Assembly: GCA_900298995.1 (NCBI GenBank)
Contig: OMIC01000039.1
Coordinates: 186,001-250,000, forward strand
Direction: 5' to 3'
Length of the DNA stretch: 64,000 nucleotides
Source of the DNA: Hyphomicrobiaceae bacterium
GTDB taxonomy: Bacteria > Pseudomonadota > Alphaproteobacteria > Rhizobiales > Aestuariivirgaceae
The notes below the pieces were generated by a model. That model was not told where the DNA came from. It did not search any database and saw only the letters and a program-made list of their open reading frames with translations. Within the stretch, counting starts at the first letter, position 1, and each line of letters opens with the position of its first letter. A program made the position numbers and the translations under genes. Below, piece by piece: positions 9,746-16,731 of this stretch.

Positions 9746-10534
9746 TCAATGGGACATGATGGCCAGCGCCTCGTCGAGCAGCGCCTCCGAGCCTGCCGTG
9801 ATCACGTTTCCGCCGCGCGCAAGATCGCCTCCGGTCCATTCCGCCGCCGCCCCGCCCGCGCCCTTCACGATGGGCAGCAGTGGCGTGATGTCATAGGGCT
9901 GCAGGCCGCAATCCATGGCAATGTCGATGTGGCCAGCGGCGAGGAGGCAGAAGAAATAGGCATCGCCGCCATAGCGGGTCAGCTGTGCTTGCTGCCGCAG
10001 GAACTGGAAACGGCGCTGGTTTTCTGCGCTCCTGTAGAGTTCCGGTGCGGTGGTCCCGATGGTGGCTCTGCTCAGCGTGATGCCCCGCCGGGTTGAGATC
10101 GCCGTTCTCTGGCCCCGATAGTCATGCCACGCGCCGGACGGGTTTCCGAAGAACATGTCGCCCACCACCGGCTGGTTCATCAGGCCGAGCGCCGGCTTTC
10201 CCTCGTAGCTGAGGCCGATGAGCGTCGCCCAGGTCGGCATGCCGCAGACGAAGGCGCGGGTCCCGTCGACCGGATCCAGCACCCAGGTGAAGGGCGAGCG
10301 GCCCTCCTTGATGCCGTATTCCTCGCCATGGATCCCATGATCGGGGAAATGTTCCTCGATCAGACGGCGGATGGCCCGCTCACCGGCGCGGTCGCCCTCG
10401 GTGACCGGATCCCACACCGGCCCGTCCTTCACCTCGATCTCGGCATTGCGCCGGAAGAAGGGGAGGATGGCGTTCGCCGATTCATGCGCCAGCCGGATTG
10501 CGAATTGAGTGAGCTGGTCCCAGTCAGGTGTCAT
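9746..10534 (-). CDS. hisN: Histidinol-phosphatase-like inositol monophosphatase family protein
   Basis: A 262-aa member of the Mg-dependent inositol monophosphatase fold. The metal site is seen in HGEEYG and WVLDPVDGTRAF, with the second Asp region at CGLQPYDITPLLPIVKGAGG. The GEEYG/DGTRAF pattern and length fit the histidinol-phosphatase (HisN) subgroup, which dephosphorylates histidinol phosphate in histidine synthesis; other monophosphate substrates are possible. The start is the ATG at 10532-10534 (MTPDWDQ); the longer reading frame upstream is Cys-rich and non-conserved. The gene next to the MmgR/suhB-type sRNA in other alphaproteobacteria is of this family. Confidence 0.85.
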   Translation of the reverse strand: MTPDWDQLTQFAIRLAHESANAILPFFRRNAEIEVKDGPVWDPVTEGDRAGERAIRRLIEEHFPDHGIHGEEYGIKEGRSPFTWVLDPVDGTRAFVCGMPTWATLIGLSYEGKPALGLMNQPVVGDMFFGNPSGAWHDYRGQRTAISTRRGITLSRATIGTTAPELYRSAENQRRFQFLRQQAQLTRYGGDAYFFCLLAAGHIDIAMDCGLQPYDITPLLPIVKGAGGAAAEWTGGDLARGGNVITAGSEALLDEALAIMSH

Positions 10535-10757
10535 GAGGCAGTTCCGGAACAGTCGTATTTCCTGACCAAAGACAAACTTCCGAGTTTGGCATGCTGCGAT
10601 GCAACAAAAATTGGCCGCCATGCGCTATCTGCATGCCTATCCGCCGTCCTGGAGCAGGTTCCAAAAAAATTAAAATATTTCAATTTCTTAAGCGCCATTT
10701 ACCTGTTCTCGGCAGAGGGTGATCCGATGGCAGAAGGGAAATTCCCGCCCGTGCCTC

Positions 10758-10786
10758 TTGATTAAGACATATCGCACTGCCATATC
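10758..10786 (+). promoter_or_regulatory. Housekeeping-type promoter for the MmgR-like sRNA
   Basis: TTGATT (10758-10763) and CATATC (10781-10786) are separated by exactly 17 nt, a sigma-70 style arrangement. Transcription would start near 10793, giving an RNA of about 86 nt that ends at the T-run of the terminator at 10847-10878. Read by eye; no expression data. Confidence 0.55.
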
Positions 10787-10792
10787 CCGAGG

Positions 10793-10878
10793 CGCAGGGC
10801 AGAGATGTCCTGCAGCCCTTCCTGGGCGTTTCCTCCCTAGACTTGGGCCGGTCACCGTGGTGATCCGGCTCTTTTTTT
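10793..10878 (+). ncRNA. mmgR: Alpha-r8 / MmgR family trans-acting sRNA (Rfam suhB)
   Basis: The 364-nt gap between the hisN-like and deformylase-like genes contains a short transcription unit on the plus strand: promoter at 10758-10786, a small hairpin (GCCC…GGGC, about 10814-10828), the single-stranded element TTTCCTCCCTAGACTTGG typical of the alpha-r8/MmgR family, and an intrinsic terminator. In Sinorhizobium the family member MmgR is a Hfq-associated sRNA affecting polyhydroxybutyrate granules, and the family's Rfam name (suhB) reflects its inositol-monophosphatase-like neighbour, as here. Exact 5' end is inferred from the promoter. The family call rests on remembered consensus plus synteny. 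Confidence 0.75.
10847..10878 (+). terminator. Intrinsic terminator of the MmgR-like sRNA
   Basis: Arms GCCGGTCACC (10847-10856) and GGTGATCCGGC (10859-10869) pair with one bulged T, followed by seven T residues from 10872. Confidence 0.85.
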
Positions 10879-10899
10879 GTGCAATGGGCAGGCCGGTGA

Positions 10900-11790
10900 T
10901 CATTCTGCCGCCAGTTGCGGCTGCGACATGCGCGCCTCGAGATGCCCGAGCAGTTCCCGGTTCAGGTCCGAGATCACATCCTTAACATATTGAAAATTAG
11001 AAGTTTTTTCGAGATTGGCCTCGTTCATGTAGAGGCTGCGGTTGATTTCGATCTGCAGCGCGTGCTGTCCGCGTTGTGGCGCGCCATGGTTCTGAGTGAT
11101 GAACCCGCCGGCATAGGGCTTGTTGCGCAGAACCCGCAGGCCATGGCGGCGGAGATTGTTTTCGACAATCTCCGTTATGTCTTCAGCGCATGAAGAACCG
11201 TACCTGTCGCCCAGAACCACATCGACCGGGCCGCTGCCCGGGGGCGCGACATGGGCTGTGGCGCTCGCCGGCATGGAATGGCAGTCGACGAGCAGGACCT
11301 CGCCCGTCTTGGCCAGGACCGCCTGTGCCAGTGCTGCCAGCGTGCGGTGATAGGGAATATGGATGCGTTCGATGCGCTGCCGGGCCTCTGCGTAGTCAAT
11401 GCGGCCCCGGTAGATGTCTTCGCCCTCGGACACGATGCGCGGGATGGTGCCGAGCCCGCCCGCCACCCGCGGCGAACCGGTATTGGCATGGCCGGGCAAG
11501 TTGCCGGTGAACATGCGCGGGTCAAGTTCATAAGGCTCGCGGTTGAGGTCGATGTAGCTGCGCGGTACCCGCGCCCGCAGCATCGGTGCGCCATGGCTGA
11601 TGCAGGACAGGAAGAGTTCGTCCACATAGCAGTCTTCCGACTTCCGCAGCTTCGCCACCGGCAGCCGTGACTGGCGCAGGAACGCGGCGGGAAAATCGCG
11701 GCCGCTGTGGGGAGAATTGAAAATCGCCGGCGCAGTCCATTCGGCGGGCGGGATGATCTCGAAGGGCGGGGCGTTCAGGCGGTCCTGCAT
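10900..11790 (-). CDS. N-formylglutamate amidohydrolase (HutG-like)
   Basis: A 296-aa member of the N-formylglutamate amidohydrolase family, zinc hydrolases that release formate from N-formylglutamate at the end of one histidine-degradation route. Diagnostic segments are FNSPHSGRDFP near the N-terminus, PRSYIDLNREPYELD, VDCHSMP and GHAN. No other hut gene is near, so a general N-formyl-amino-acid or modified substrate is possible. It lies divergently from cpdR across about 165 nt, an arrangement kept in other Hyphomicrobiales, and its 3' end faces the MmgR-like sRNA 22 nt away. A second, shorter family member is at 18723-19490. Confidence 0.88.
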   Translation of the reverse strand: MQDRLNAPPFEIIPPAEWTAPAIFNSPHSGRDFPAAFLRQSRLPVAKLRKSEDCYVDELFLSCISHGAPMLRARVPRSYIDLNREPYELDPRMFTGNLPGHANTGSPRVAGGLGTIPRIVSEGEDIYRGRIDYAEARQRIERIHIPYHRTLAALAQAVLAKTGEVLLVDCHSMPASATAHVAPPGSGPVDVVLGDRYGSSCAEDITEIVENNLRRHGLRVLRNKPYAGGFITQNHGAPQRGQHALQIEINRSLYMNEANLEKTSNFQYVKDVISDLNRELLGHLEARMSQPQLAAE

Positions 11791-11956
11791 GCCGACTCTT
11801 TGTGGGTTGCCGATTGACTGCTACTATCCCCGAGCCGTCACGGCCTGTCCAGTGGCGGAACGGGCTTCATTTGCCGTTTACCGGGCCGCGTCTAGAAGGT
11901 GCCGGGGCAAGTGGCCCCCATGGGCAGGGTTGGGACGAGTGACGGCAATGAAGAGC

Positions 11957-12316
11957 ATGGCAAAGATTCTCCTCGCCGAAGACGATGACGACATGCGCAA
12001 CTTCCTCGTCAAGGCGCTGCAGAAAGCAGGCCATGAGGTCACCAGTTTCAGCGAGGGGCTCAGCGCCTTCGAGGAGATCAAGCAGACCAGCTTCGACCTG
12101 CTGCTCACCGATATCGTCATGCCCGAAATGGACGGAATCGAACTGGCCCGGCGGGCTGCGGAACTCGATCCCTCGCTCAAGATCATGTTCATCACCGGCT
12201 TCGCCGCCGTGGCGCTGCATCCGGACTCCAAGGCCCCGAAAGACGCCAAGGTCCTGTCCAAGCCCTTCCACCTGCGTGATCTCGTGAACGAGGTTGAGCG
12301 GCTGATGGCGGCCTGA
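11957..12316 (+). CDS. cpdR: Single-domain response regulator CpdR
   Basis: A 119-aa stand-alone receiver domain with the acidic pocket EDDDD (residues 8-12), phospho-acceptor Asp52 in TDIVMPEMDG, and the block SKAPKDAKVLSKPFHLRDLVNEV that is diagnostic for CpdR. In Caulobacter and Sinorhizobium unphosphorylated CpdR brings ClpXP to the pole and primes degradation of CtrA and other substrates; phosphorylation by the CckA-ChpT relay blocks this. The start is set at the ATG at 11957 by family length; an ATG three codons earlier (11948) is possible. Followed by tRNA-Val. RcdA, its partner adaptor, is encoded at 36968-37489. Confidence 0.95.
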   Translation: MAKILLAEDDDDMRNFLVKALQKAGHEVTSFSEGLSAFEEIKQTSFDLLLTDIVMPEMDGIELARRAAELDPSLKIMFITGFAAVALHPDSKAPKDAKVLSKPFHLRDLVNEVERLMAA

Positions 12317-12390
12317 GAGGCGGGCTCCGGCTGCGGGGCTTGCGCCTTCGGCCTGCCCCCGCTATAGGGTCGCCACCGTTGTCGGAGTGT

Positions 12391-12465
12391 GGGTGGTTAG
12401 CTCAGCGGTAGAGCACTACCTTGACATGGTAGGGGTCACAGGTTCGATCCCTGTACCACCCACCA
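12391..12465 (+). tRNA. tRNA-Val (anticodon GAC)
   Basis: A full cloverleaf is visible: acceptor GGGTGGT/ACCACCC, anticodon arm CTACC-TTGACAT-GGTAG with anticodon GAC, T-arm with GGTTCGATCCC, and an encoded CCA end at 12463-12465. No integrase or repeat is found beside it, so it does not mark an island here. Confidence 0.97.
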
Positions 12466-12539
12466 TTTCCGGCTTGCGTGCGCGCCTCCATCGCTGCCCG
12501 CTGCGCCCGGTTCGAGAAACCCCCTGGAACTTTCGAAAC

Positions 12540-13487
12540 CTAATCGCCCAGGCGCCGAAGGATGTCACGTGCGGCTCGTTTCACGGCGTCGCGCGTGTCC
12601 TCGCTTAGGGCGTCGGGATCAACCGTGATGTCATAGCCTGTACCCTTGCGGATGATCGCGCCGTCAGACGCTCCGCTGGGTTCGCTCAGCACGCGATAGA
12701 GCCGAATGGGCGCTGCGAAGCCCTTCAGCGTGGCGGGTTCGCATTCAGCCAGCGGCACCTTGTCATGCACCAGCGCCCATGTGGAATGCGACATCAGGAT
12801 TCCGTCCTTCGGGGCCAATGACTGGATGCGGGCCGCGAGGTTCATGTCGCCGCCGATTGCCGTGTAGTCCATGCGCGTCGCGCTGCCGAAATTGCCAACC
12901 GTGCAATAGCCGGTGTTGATGCCGATCCGGCAGTGGAACGGGCGCTGGACGCCGCGCGCCGCCCATGTGCTGCGCAGGCTGCGCAGCCGCGCCTGGATGT
13001 CGATGGCCATTTCAACGCAACGCAACGCATCGGTGCGCTCGCCCGCTGTCTCGGGGTCGCCGAAAAAGGCCACCATCGCATCGCCAATGTATTTGTTGAC
13101 GGTGGCGCCGTGGCGGTGGGCGGTTGCGGTGATCTCCGTCAGATATTCGTTGAGAAGTGCCGAGAGCTCCTCCGGTTCGAGGCTGTCGGTGATTTCCGTG
13201 AAGCCGACGATGTCTGAGAAGAAGATCGACAGTTTCTTGCGTGCCGCGTGGATCTCGACATCACGCCGGCCAGAGAAGATTGCCTCGTAGACCTGCGGTG
13301 CAAGATAGAGCGAGAGCTTTTCGGACAGCCTCTTCAACTCGGTGTTCTTCTCGGCGAGCTGATGCTCGATCGCTTCGCTGTGGTCGAGCGTTGCGTCATA
13401 GAGGTGGCGCGCATCCTCGAGCTCGGCACGCAGACGCTTCAGCGTCTCCTCGGCAGCTTCTGTCCCTGAGGTCTGGTCCTGTGTCAT
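12540..13487 (-). CDS. Class III adenylate/guanylate cyclase with N-terminal coiled coil
   Basis: A 315-aa cytosolic protein. Residues about 10-62 form a predicted coiled coil, and residues about 85-265 form a class III cyclase catalytic domain with both metal-binding Asp residues (Asp92 in FFSDIVGFTEIT and Asp136 in KYIGDAMVAFFG) and the RIGINTG segment. It should make cAMP or cGMP; substrate choice is not clear by eye. The coiled coil before the catalytic domain is the position of signal-transducing helices, but no sensor domain is attached, so a partner may supply the input. It starts 3 nt after the DUF3307 membrane protein gene, a tight operon. Confidence 0.9.
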   Translation of the reverse strand: MTQDQTSGTEAAEETLKRLRAELEDARHLYDATLDHSEAIEHQLAEKNTELKRLSEKLSLYLAPQVYEAIFSGRRDVEIHAARKKLSIFFSDIVGFTEITDSLEPEELSALLNEYLTEITATAHRHGATVNKYIGDAMVAFFGDPETAGERTDALRCVEMAIDIQARLRSLRSTWAARGVQRPFHCRIGINTGYCTVGNFGSATRMDYTAIGGDMNLAARIQSLAPKDGILMSHSTWALVHDKVPLAECEPATLKGFAAPIRLYRVLSEPSGASDGAIIRKGTGYDITVDPDALSEDTRDAVKRAARDILRRLGD

Positions 13488-13490
13488 GCG

Positions 13491-13865
13491 TCAGCGGGTC
13501 ATCAGCCAGACAATCACGATGTAGGACAGCTGGTGAAGCCCCTGGTCCGCGCCGGCGAGCCACCAGAATTGCTTGTCGGCGGGCGTCCAGCCCATGCGAT
13601 GTGTCCAGCCGTCCTTCAGCCAGTCGAGGTGATAGTGGAACAGGGCCTCGCCGAGCAGGATGGCCAGCAGCAGCGGCAGTGCGACGTCGGCGACCAGCAG
13701 GATGGGCAGCGTCAGCGCGGCGTGGATTGCCACATGCAGGAGCCCGCCGCCATGACCCCAGATCCTGCGGTTGGCGAGGATGTAACTGTTCTGGAGAACA
13801 TAGTCTCCCAGGAAGTGCTTGATCTGGAAGGCGCAGAGCAGGAGGAGGGGGCTGAGCTCGTTCAA
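13491..13865 (-). CDS. DUF3307 integral membrane protein
   Basis: A 124-aa protein with three to four hydrophobic segments and the family features QIKHFLGDYVLQ near the N-terminus and HYHLDWLKD later, with conserved His and Asp residues inside the membrane part. The function of DUF3307 is not known. The start is apparently the TTG at 13863-13865 (MNELSPL); no ATG gives a better N-terminus. It is placed immediately upstream of the nucleotide cyclase with a 3-nt gap, suggesting that it could be the membrane partner of the otherwise sensor-less cyclase; that is inference only. Confidence 0.8.
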   Translation of the reverse strand: MNELSPLLLLCAFQIKHFLGDYVLQNSYILANRRIWGHGGGLLHVAIHAALTLPILLVADVALPLLLAILLGEALFHYHLDWLKDGWTHRMGWTPADKQFWWLAGADQGLHQLSYIVIVWLMTR

Positions 13866-14011
13866 GAAGGGCTGGCCTATGCTGGTCCGTTGCCTCCACA
13901 GCTAGGCTGCGCAGGCACGGGGGTCAAGCAACGCCGGGTCGCGGATTCTGATGCCGTTGTTGCCGCTCGCCTGCCGCGTTAGACTGCAGCATGGGCTGGA
14001 GAGATATCAAC

Positions 14012-14587
14012 ATGAGCCGCCGCAGGCCGGTCCCGCGTGTCGCGGTGGTTCCGCGGGCGGCGGGGCAGGACCATGACGCGGCCGTACTGGACAAGGCCGC
14101 GCGTGCGGCCTCTGCGGCGCTCGGGGCTCAGGAACTCGTGCCGTCTGCGCTCGCGAGTCCTTTCGCTGCGGCCTATGTCGCAGGCTATGCGCGCCAGCAG
14201 TCGCTCCGGAACGGCGTCGATCCCGAGAGCCGCTCGCACGGCATGGCGGATCTTGTCGCCTGTCTGTCAGGCCTGTCGCCCGCGCCGGTGGCCAGCGGCC
14301 TGCAGGCCCTGCGGTTCGAGAAGCGCGAGGGCGATGGCCCGCACCGCGCCTTGCTCCGCGCTGTGGGGGCCGAGGCGGATGCAGGATACCTCGTCGGCCA
14401 TCTCGAGTCGCTGTGCGGTACGAGGATGCTTCTGGCCGCCGCCCTCTCGCCTCGTCCGGAGTCAGCGTCCGCCTATCTCACCCTGTGCGATCTTGCCGCC
14501 GACCGCCTTCAGACCCATCAGCCCACCGCCAGCCTGCGTTTTGAGTCCGGCGAGCGCGCTGTCCTGCGTGCGGCCTTTGGCGCCTAG
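14012..14587 (+). CDS. Hypothetical protein
   Basis: A 191-aa protein, Ala/Leu/Arg-rich and predicted mostly helical, with no signal peptide and no membrane segment. The start is set at the ATG at 14012 (MSRRRPV) because GGAGAG lies 8 nt upstream; an ATG seven codons earlier lacks a ribosome site. Balanced acidic and basic residues and third-position GC bias favour this frame over the two overlapping Arg/Ser-rich alternatives. Two Cys (LVACLSG, SLCGT) could be functional. I recognise no family. It converges on the RbsD/FucU-like gene 11 nt away. Confidence 0.6.
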   Translation: MSRRRPVPRVAVVPRAAGQDHDAAVLDKAARAASAALGAQELVPSALASPFAAAYVAGYARQQSLRNGVDPESRSHGMADLVACLSGLSPAPVASGLQALRFEKREGDGPHRALLRAVGAEADAGYLVGHLESLCGTRMLLAAALSPRPESASAYLTLCDLAADRLQTHQPTASLRFESGERAVLRAAFGA

Positions 14588-14598
14588 CCCGCCGGTCC

Positions 14599-15051
14599 TC
14601 AGCCCTTGGGCGGGATCACGCCCTTCTTGAGGATGAAGCAGCCGTAGAAACGCGTCTCGCCGGTGACGATCACCGCATAGGCCTTGCGCGCCTTTTCATA
14701 GAAGGCGAAGCGTTCGACCGATCCCATCGGCCAGTGCCTGCCCTCCCACTTGTCGATCACCGCCTGAACCTCGGCCTGAACCGGAGGAACCTCCTGCGGC
14801 TTGCCGACGATCTCCATGCGCTCGGCCGGCCTGTCGACGAAGCTGTCGAGCGGCAAAACCGAGAGAATGGCATCGATGGCCTCGGCCGCCGTGAGATTGT
14901 CCATGCGCAGCAGCTTGCCCGTGACCGTGTGGCGCGCGACCGAGTCGGCAGGAAAATTGGTGTCGCTGATGATCAGATCATCGCCATGCCCCATGGCGCG
15001 CAGGCACCGGATGACATCGGCATTCAGGCGGTTGTCGAAATTGCGCAGCAT
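14599..15051 (-). CDS. RbsD/FucU-family sugar mutarotase-like protein
   Basis: A 150-aa protein of the RbsD/FucU fold, small oligomeric enzymes that interconvert sugar anomers (ribopyranose or fucose mutarotase). The N-terminal MGHGDDLIISDTNFPADS carries the catalytic-region His and Asp, and the C-terminal VTGETRFYGCFILKKGV is the usual family ending. The FucU branch is more likely from length and the DTNFP motif. No sugar-transport gene is near: the genes upstream are a MaoC dehydratase and a two-TM protein, so its sugar is unknown. Confidence 0.87.
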   Translation of the reverse strand: MLRNFDNRLNADVIRCLRAMGHGDDLIISDTNFPADSVARHTVTGKLLRMDNLTAAEAIDAILSVLPLDSFVDRPAERMEIVGKPQEVPPVQAEVQAVIDKWEGRHWPMGSVERFAFYEKARKAYAVIVTGETRFYGCFILKKGVIPPKG

Positions 15052-15111
15052 GGCGGACCTCCCAGCAAGTCCGGTCAGGCTAAACAGGCCGTCTCAGGAG
15101 TCAAGCAAGCC

Positions 15112-15552
15112 TCAGAAGCCCTCGGGCTTGCCCGGCACCTTGACGAGCGCCTCGCCCTCCAGAACCAGCGTCTCGCCGACCTTGCAGCGGCAGATGAGCT
15201 TCACGCGCCGGCCCTTCTCCACCAGTTCCACGACCTCGACGCTGGCCTCCACCAGGTCGCCGATGCGGACCGGCGCCTTGAAGTTGAGGGTCTGCGAGAG
15301 ATAGACCGCGCCCGGCCCCGGCAACCGCGTGCCGATCACCGCCGAGATGAGGCTTGCGGTATAGAGGCCATGCGCGATGCGGCCGCCGAAGGGCGTGCGC
15401 GCTGCGAAATGCTCCGACAGGTGGATCGGGTTGCGGTCGCCCGAGATCTCGGCAAAGCCGACCACGTCGGAGGATTTCACCTCCTTGACATAGGTTTCGG
15501 TCATGCCGACCGACAGGTCTTCGAAATACAGTGTCTGGGTGGGCGGCAGCAT
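15112..15552 (-). CDS. MaoC-family (R)-specific enoyl-CoA hydratase-like protein
   Basis: A 146-aa single hot-dog-fold protein. The catalytic MaoC motif is intact: FAEISGDRNPIHLSEHFA with Asp and His at about residues 39 and 44, followed by FGGRIAHGLYTASL. PhaJ-type enzymes of this size hydrate trans-2-enoyl-CoA to (R)-3-hydroxyacyl-CoA, linking beta-oxidation with polyhydroxyalkanoate or other lipid synthesis. The gene is second in a leftward set after a 79-aa membrane protein (6-nt gap) and before the FucU-like gene (60-nt gap). Confidence 0.88.
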   Translation of the reverse strand: MLPPTQTLYFEDLSVGMTETYVKEVKSSDVVGFAEISGDRNPIHLSEHFAARTPFGGRIAHGLYTASLISAVIGTRLPGPGAVYLSQTLNFKAPVRIGDLVEASVEVVELVEKGRRVKLICRCKVGETLVLEGEALVKVPGKPEGF

Positions 15553-15558
15553 GGCGTC

Positions 15559-15798
15559 TCACGGAACGGTGCGGTTGCCGGTCGTTATGCCGTAGAGATT
15601 GACCAGATGCACCAGCGCCAAAAGTCCAAGGAAACCGAACACCAGCAGGACCGGCGTCGTCGGAAACAGCCGGGGCTTCAGGCCGGTGCGGGGGCGGTGC
15701 TCCAGCCAGGACATCAGACCGACCACCCCGGCGCTGACCAGCGCCACGCCCAGGGTGATCCAGAATTCGGCGGTATCGGGGGAAGAGGGCATCGGCAA
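15559..15798 (-). CDS. Small two-TM membrane protein
   Basis: A 79-aa protein with two hydrophobic helices (about residues 12-30 and 48-70) joined by a short basic loop. The tight 6-nt spacing to the MaoC dehydratase gene and the membrane-like composition argue that it is real. I recognise no named family. Possible role: small membrane subunit of unknown partner. Confidence 0.7.
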   Translation of the reverse strand: MPMPSSPDTAEFWITLGVALVSAGVVGLMSWLEHRPRTGLKPRLFPTTPVLLVFGFLGLLALVHLVNLYGITTGNRTVP

Positions 15799-15906
15799 GG
15801 GTCGATTGGTTGACAGCCGGAGGTCCCCCGGCTAAGGAACCCGCCAACGAACAACAGGCGGGGCAGGGCATCTGGCTCTTACTGCCTGAAATATCAGGTG
15901 AAGTCC

Positions 15907-16032
15907 ATGAAAGTCCGCAATTCCCTCAAGTCGCTTCTGAAGCGCCACCGCGACAACCGCATGGTGCGCCGCAAGGGCCGCATCTACATCATCAACAAGA
16001 CCAACCCGCGCTTCAAGGCGCGCCAGGGCTAG
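15907..16032 (+). CDS. rpmJ: 50S ribosomal protein L36
   Basis: A 41-aa highly basic protein beginning [10 protein letters not shown] and ending FKARQG before TAG, the alphaproteobacterial form of bL36 without the zinc-binding Cys/His set of the shorter 37-38-aa form. It binds 23S rRNA in the large subunit. The gene stands alone between convergent or divergent neighbours and is closed by a strong intrinsic terminator at 16059-16094. Its stop is TAG, which shows that amber is an ordinary stop codon in this genome. Confidence 0.95.
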   Translation: MKVRNSLKSLLKRHRDNRMVRRKGRIYIINKTNPRFKARQG

Positions 16033-16058
16033 GTTTCGGCTTTTACTGCCGTTTGGAT

Positions 16059-16094
16059 CGCCGTGAACGGGAAGCCGCTCACGGCGCTCTTTTT
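16059..16094 (+). terminator. Intrinsic terminator after rpmJ
   Basis: CGCCGTGA (16059-16066) pairs perfectly with TCACGGCG (16079-16086), followed by CTC and five T residues (16090-16094). Confidence 0.9.
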
Positions 16095-16126
16095 GTTGCC
16101 ATGATGGATGGTATAGTCTGGCCATC

Positions 16127-16708
16127 ATGCGTCCCGTCCTGCTGTTTGTCGCCCTGACCGCTCTTGCGCTGCCCGCCCTGGCGCAAGATGCGCCGGATGC
16201 CGGGCCGCTCCCTCACCGTGAGAAACCCTCCGAAATCCGCGCCGAGCAGCTCGATGCGCTGTTTGCCCGGCTTCACCAGCCTGGCGCCCAGGGCGAGGCG
16301 CTCGAGGAGCGCATCTGGCAATTGTGGAGCAGCTCCGATTCGCCCACAGCCGAGGCGCTGCTCCAGCAGTCCGAGCGGGCCATAGCGGCGCGGGCACCTG
16401 CCGAGGCGCTTTCGATCCTGGACCGGCTCACAACCGCCTTTCCCGATTTTGCCGAAGCCTGGAACAAGCGTGCGACCCTCTATTTCATGATGAAGCGCTA
16501 TGATGCTTCGCTCCAGGACATTGACCGGGTGCTCGAACTGGAGCCGCGCCATTTCGGTGCGCTGTCGGGCAGGGGCATGATCCTGATGCACCAGAAAAAA
16601 TATGCCGAGGCACGAGTCGCCTATGAGGAAGCGCTGGCTGTCAATCCCACGCTCGAGAGGGCGCAGGAAGCCCTCGACGCGATCGACCGTCTGGAGCAGG
16701 GGATCTAA
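16127..16708 (+). CDS. Secreted tetratricopeptide-repeat protein
   Basis: A 193-aa protein with a Sec signal peptide (hydrophobic core, cleavage near LALPALAQ-D, residue 20). From about residue 85 three TPR-like helix pairs follow (ERAIAARAPAEALSILDRL, AWNKRATLYFMMKRYDAS, ALSGRGMILMHQKKYAEA), so it is probably a periplasmic protein-interaction scaffold. The start at the ATG at 16127 lies just after the rpmJ terminator, so it needs its own promoter. The partner is unknown. It converges on pyk. Confidence 0.82.
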   Translation: MRPVLLFVALTALALPALAQDAPDAGPLPHREKPSEIRAEQLDALFARLHQPGAQGEALEERIWQLWSSSDSPTAEALLQQSERAIAARAPAEALSILDRLTTAFPDFAEAWNKRATLYFMMKRYDASLQDIDRVLELEPRHFGALSGRGMILMHQKKYAEARVAYEEALAVNPTLERAQEALDAIDRLEQGI

Positions 16709-16731
16709 GAACTGCCTCGCACGTTGCCGGC

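Noticed and set aside
10719-10985. 88-codon plus-strand frame over the MmgR-like locus
   Set aside because: It crosses the sRNA promoter and terminator, has no ribosome site and no coding-like composition.
12391-12465. tRNA-Val as an integration site for a genomic island
   Set aside because: No integrase, direct repeat of the tRNA 3' end or change in composition next to it.
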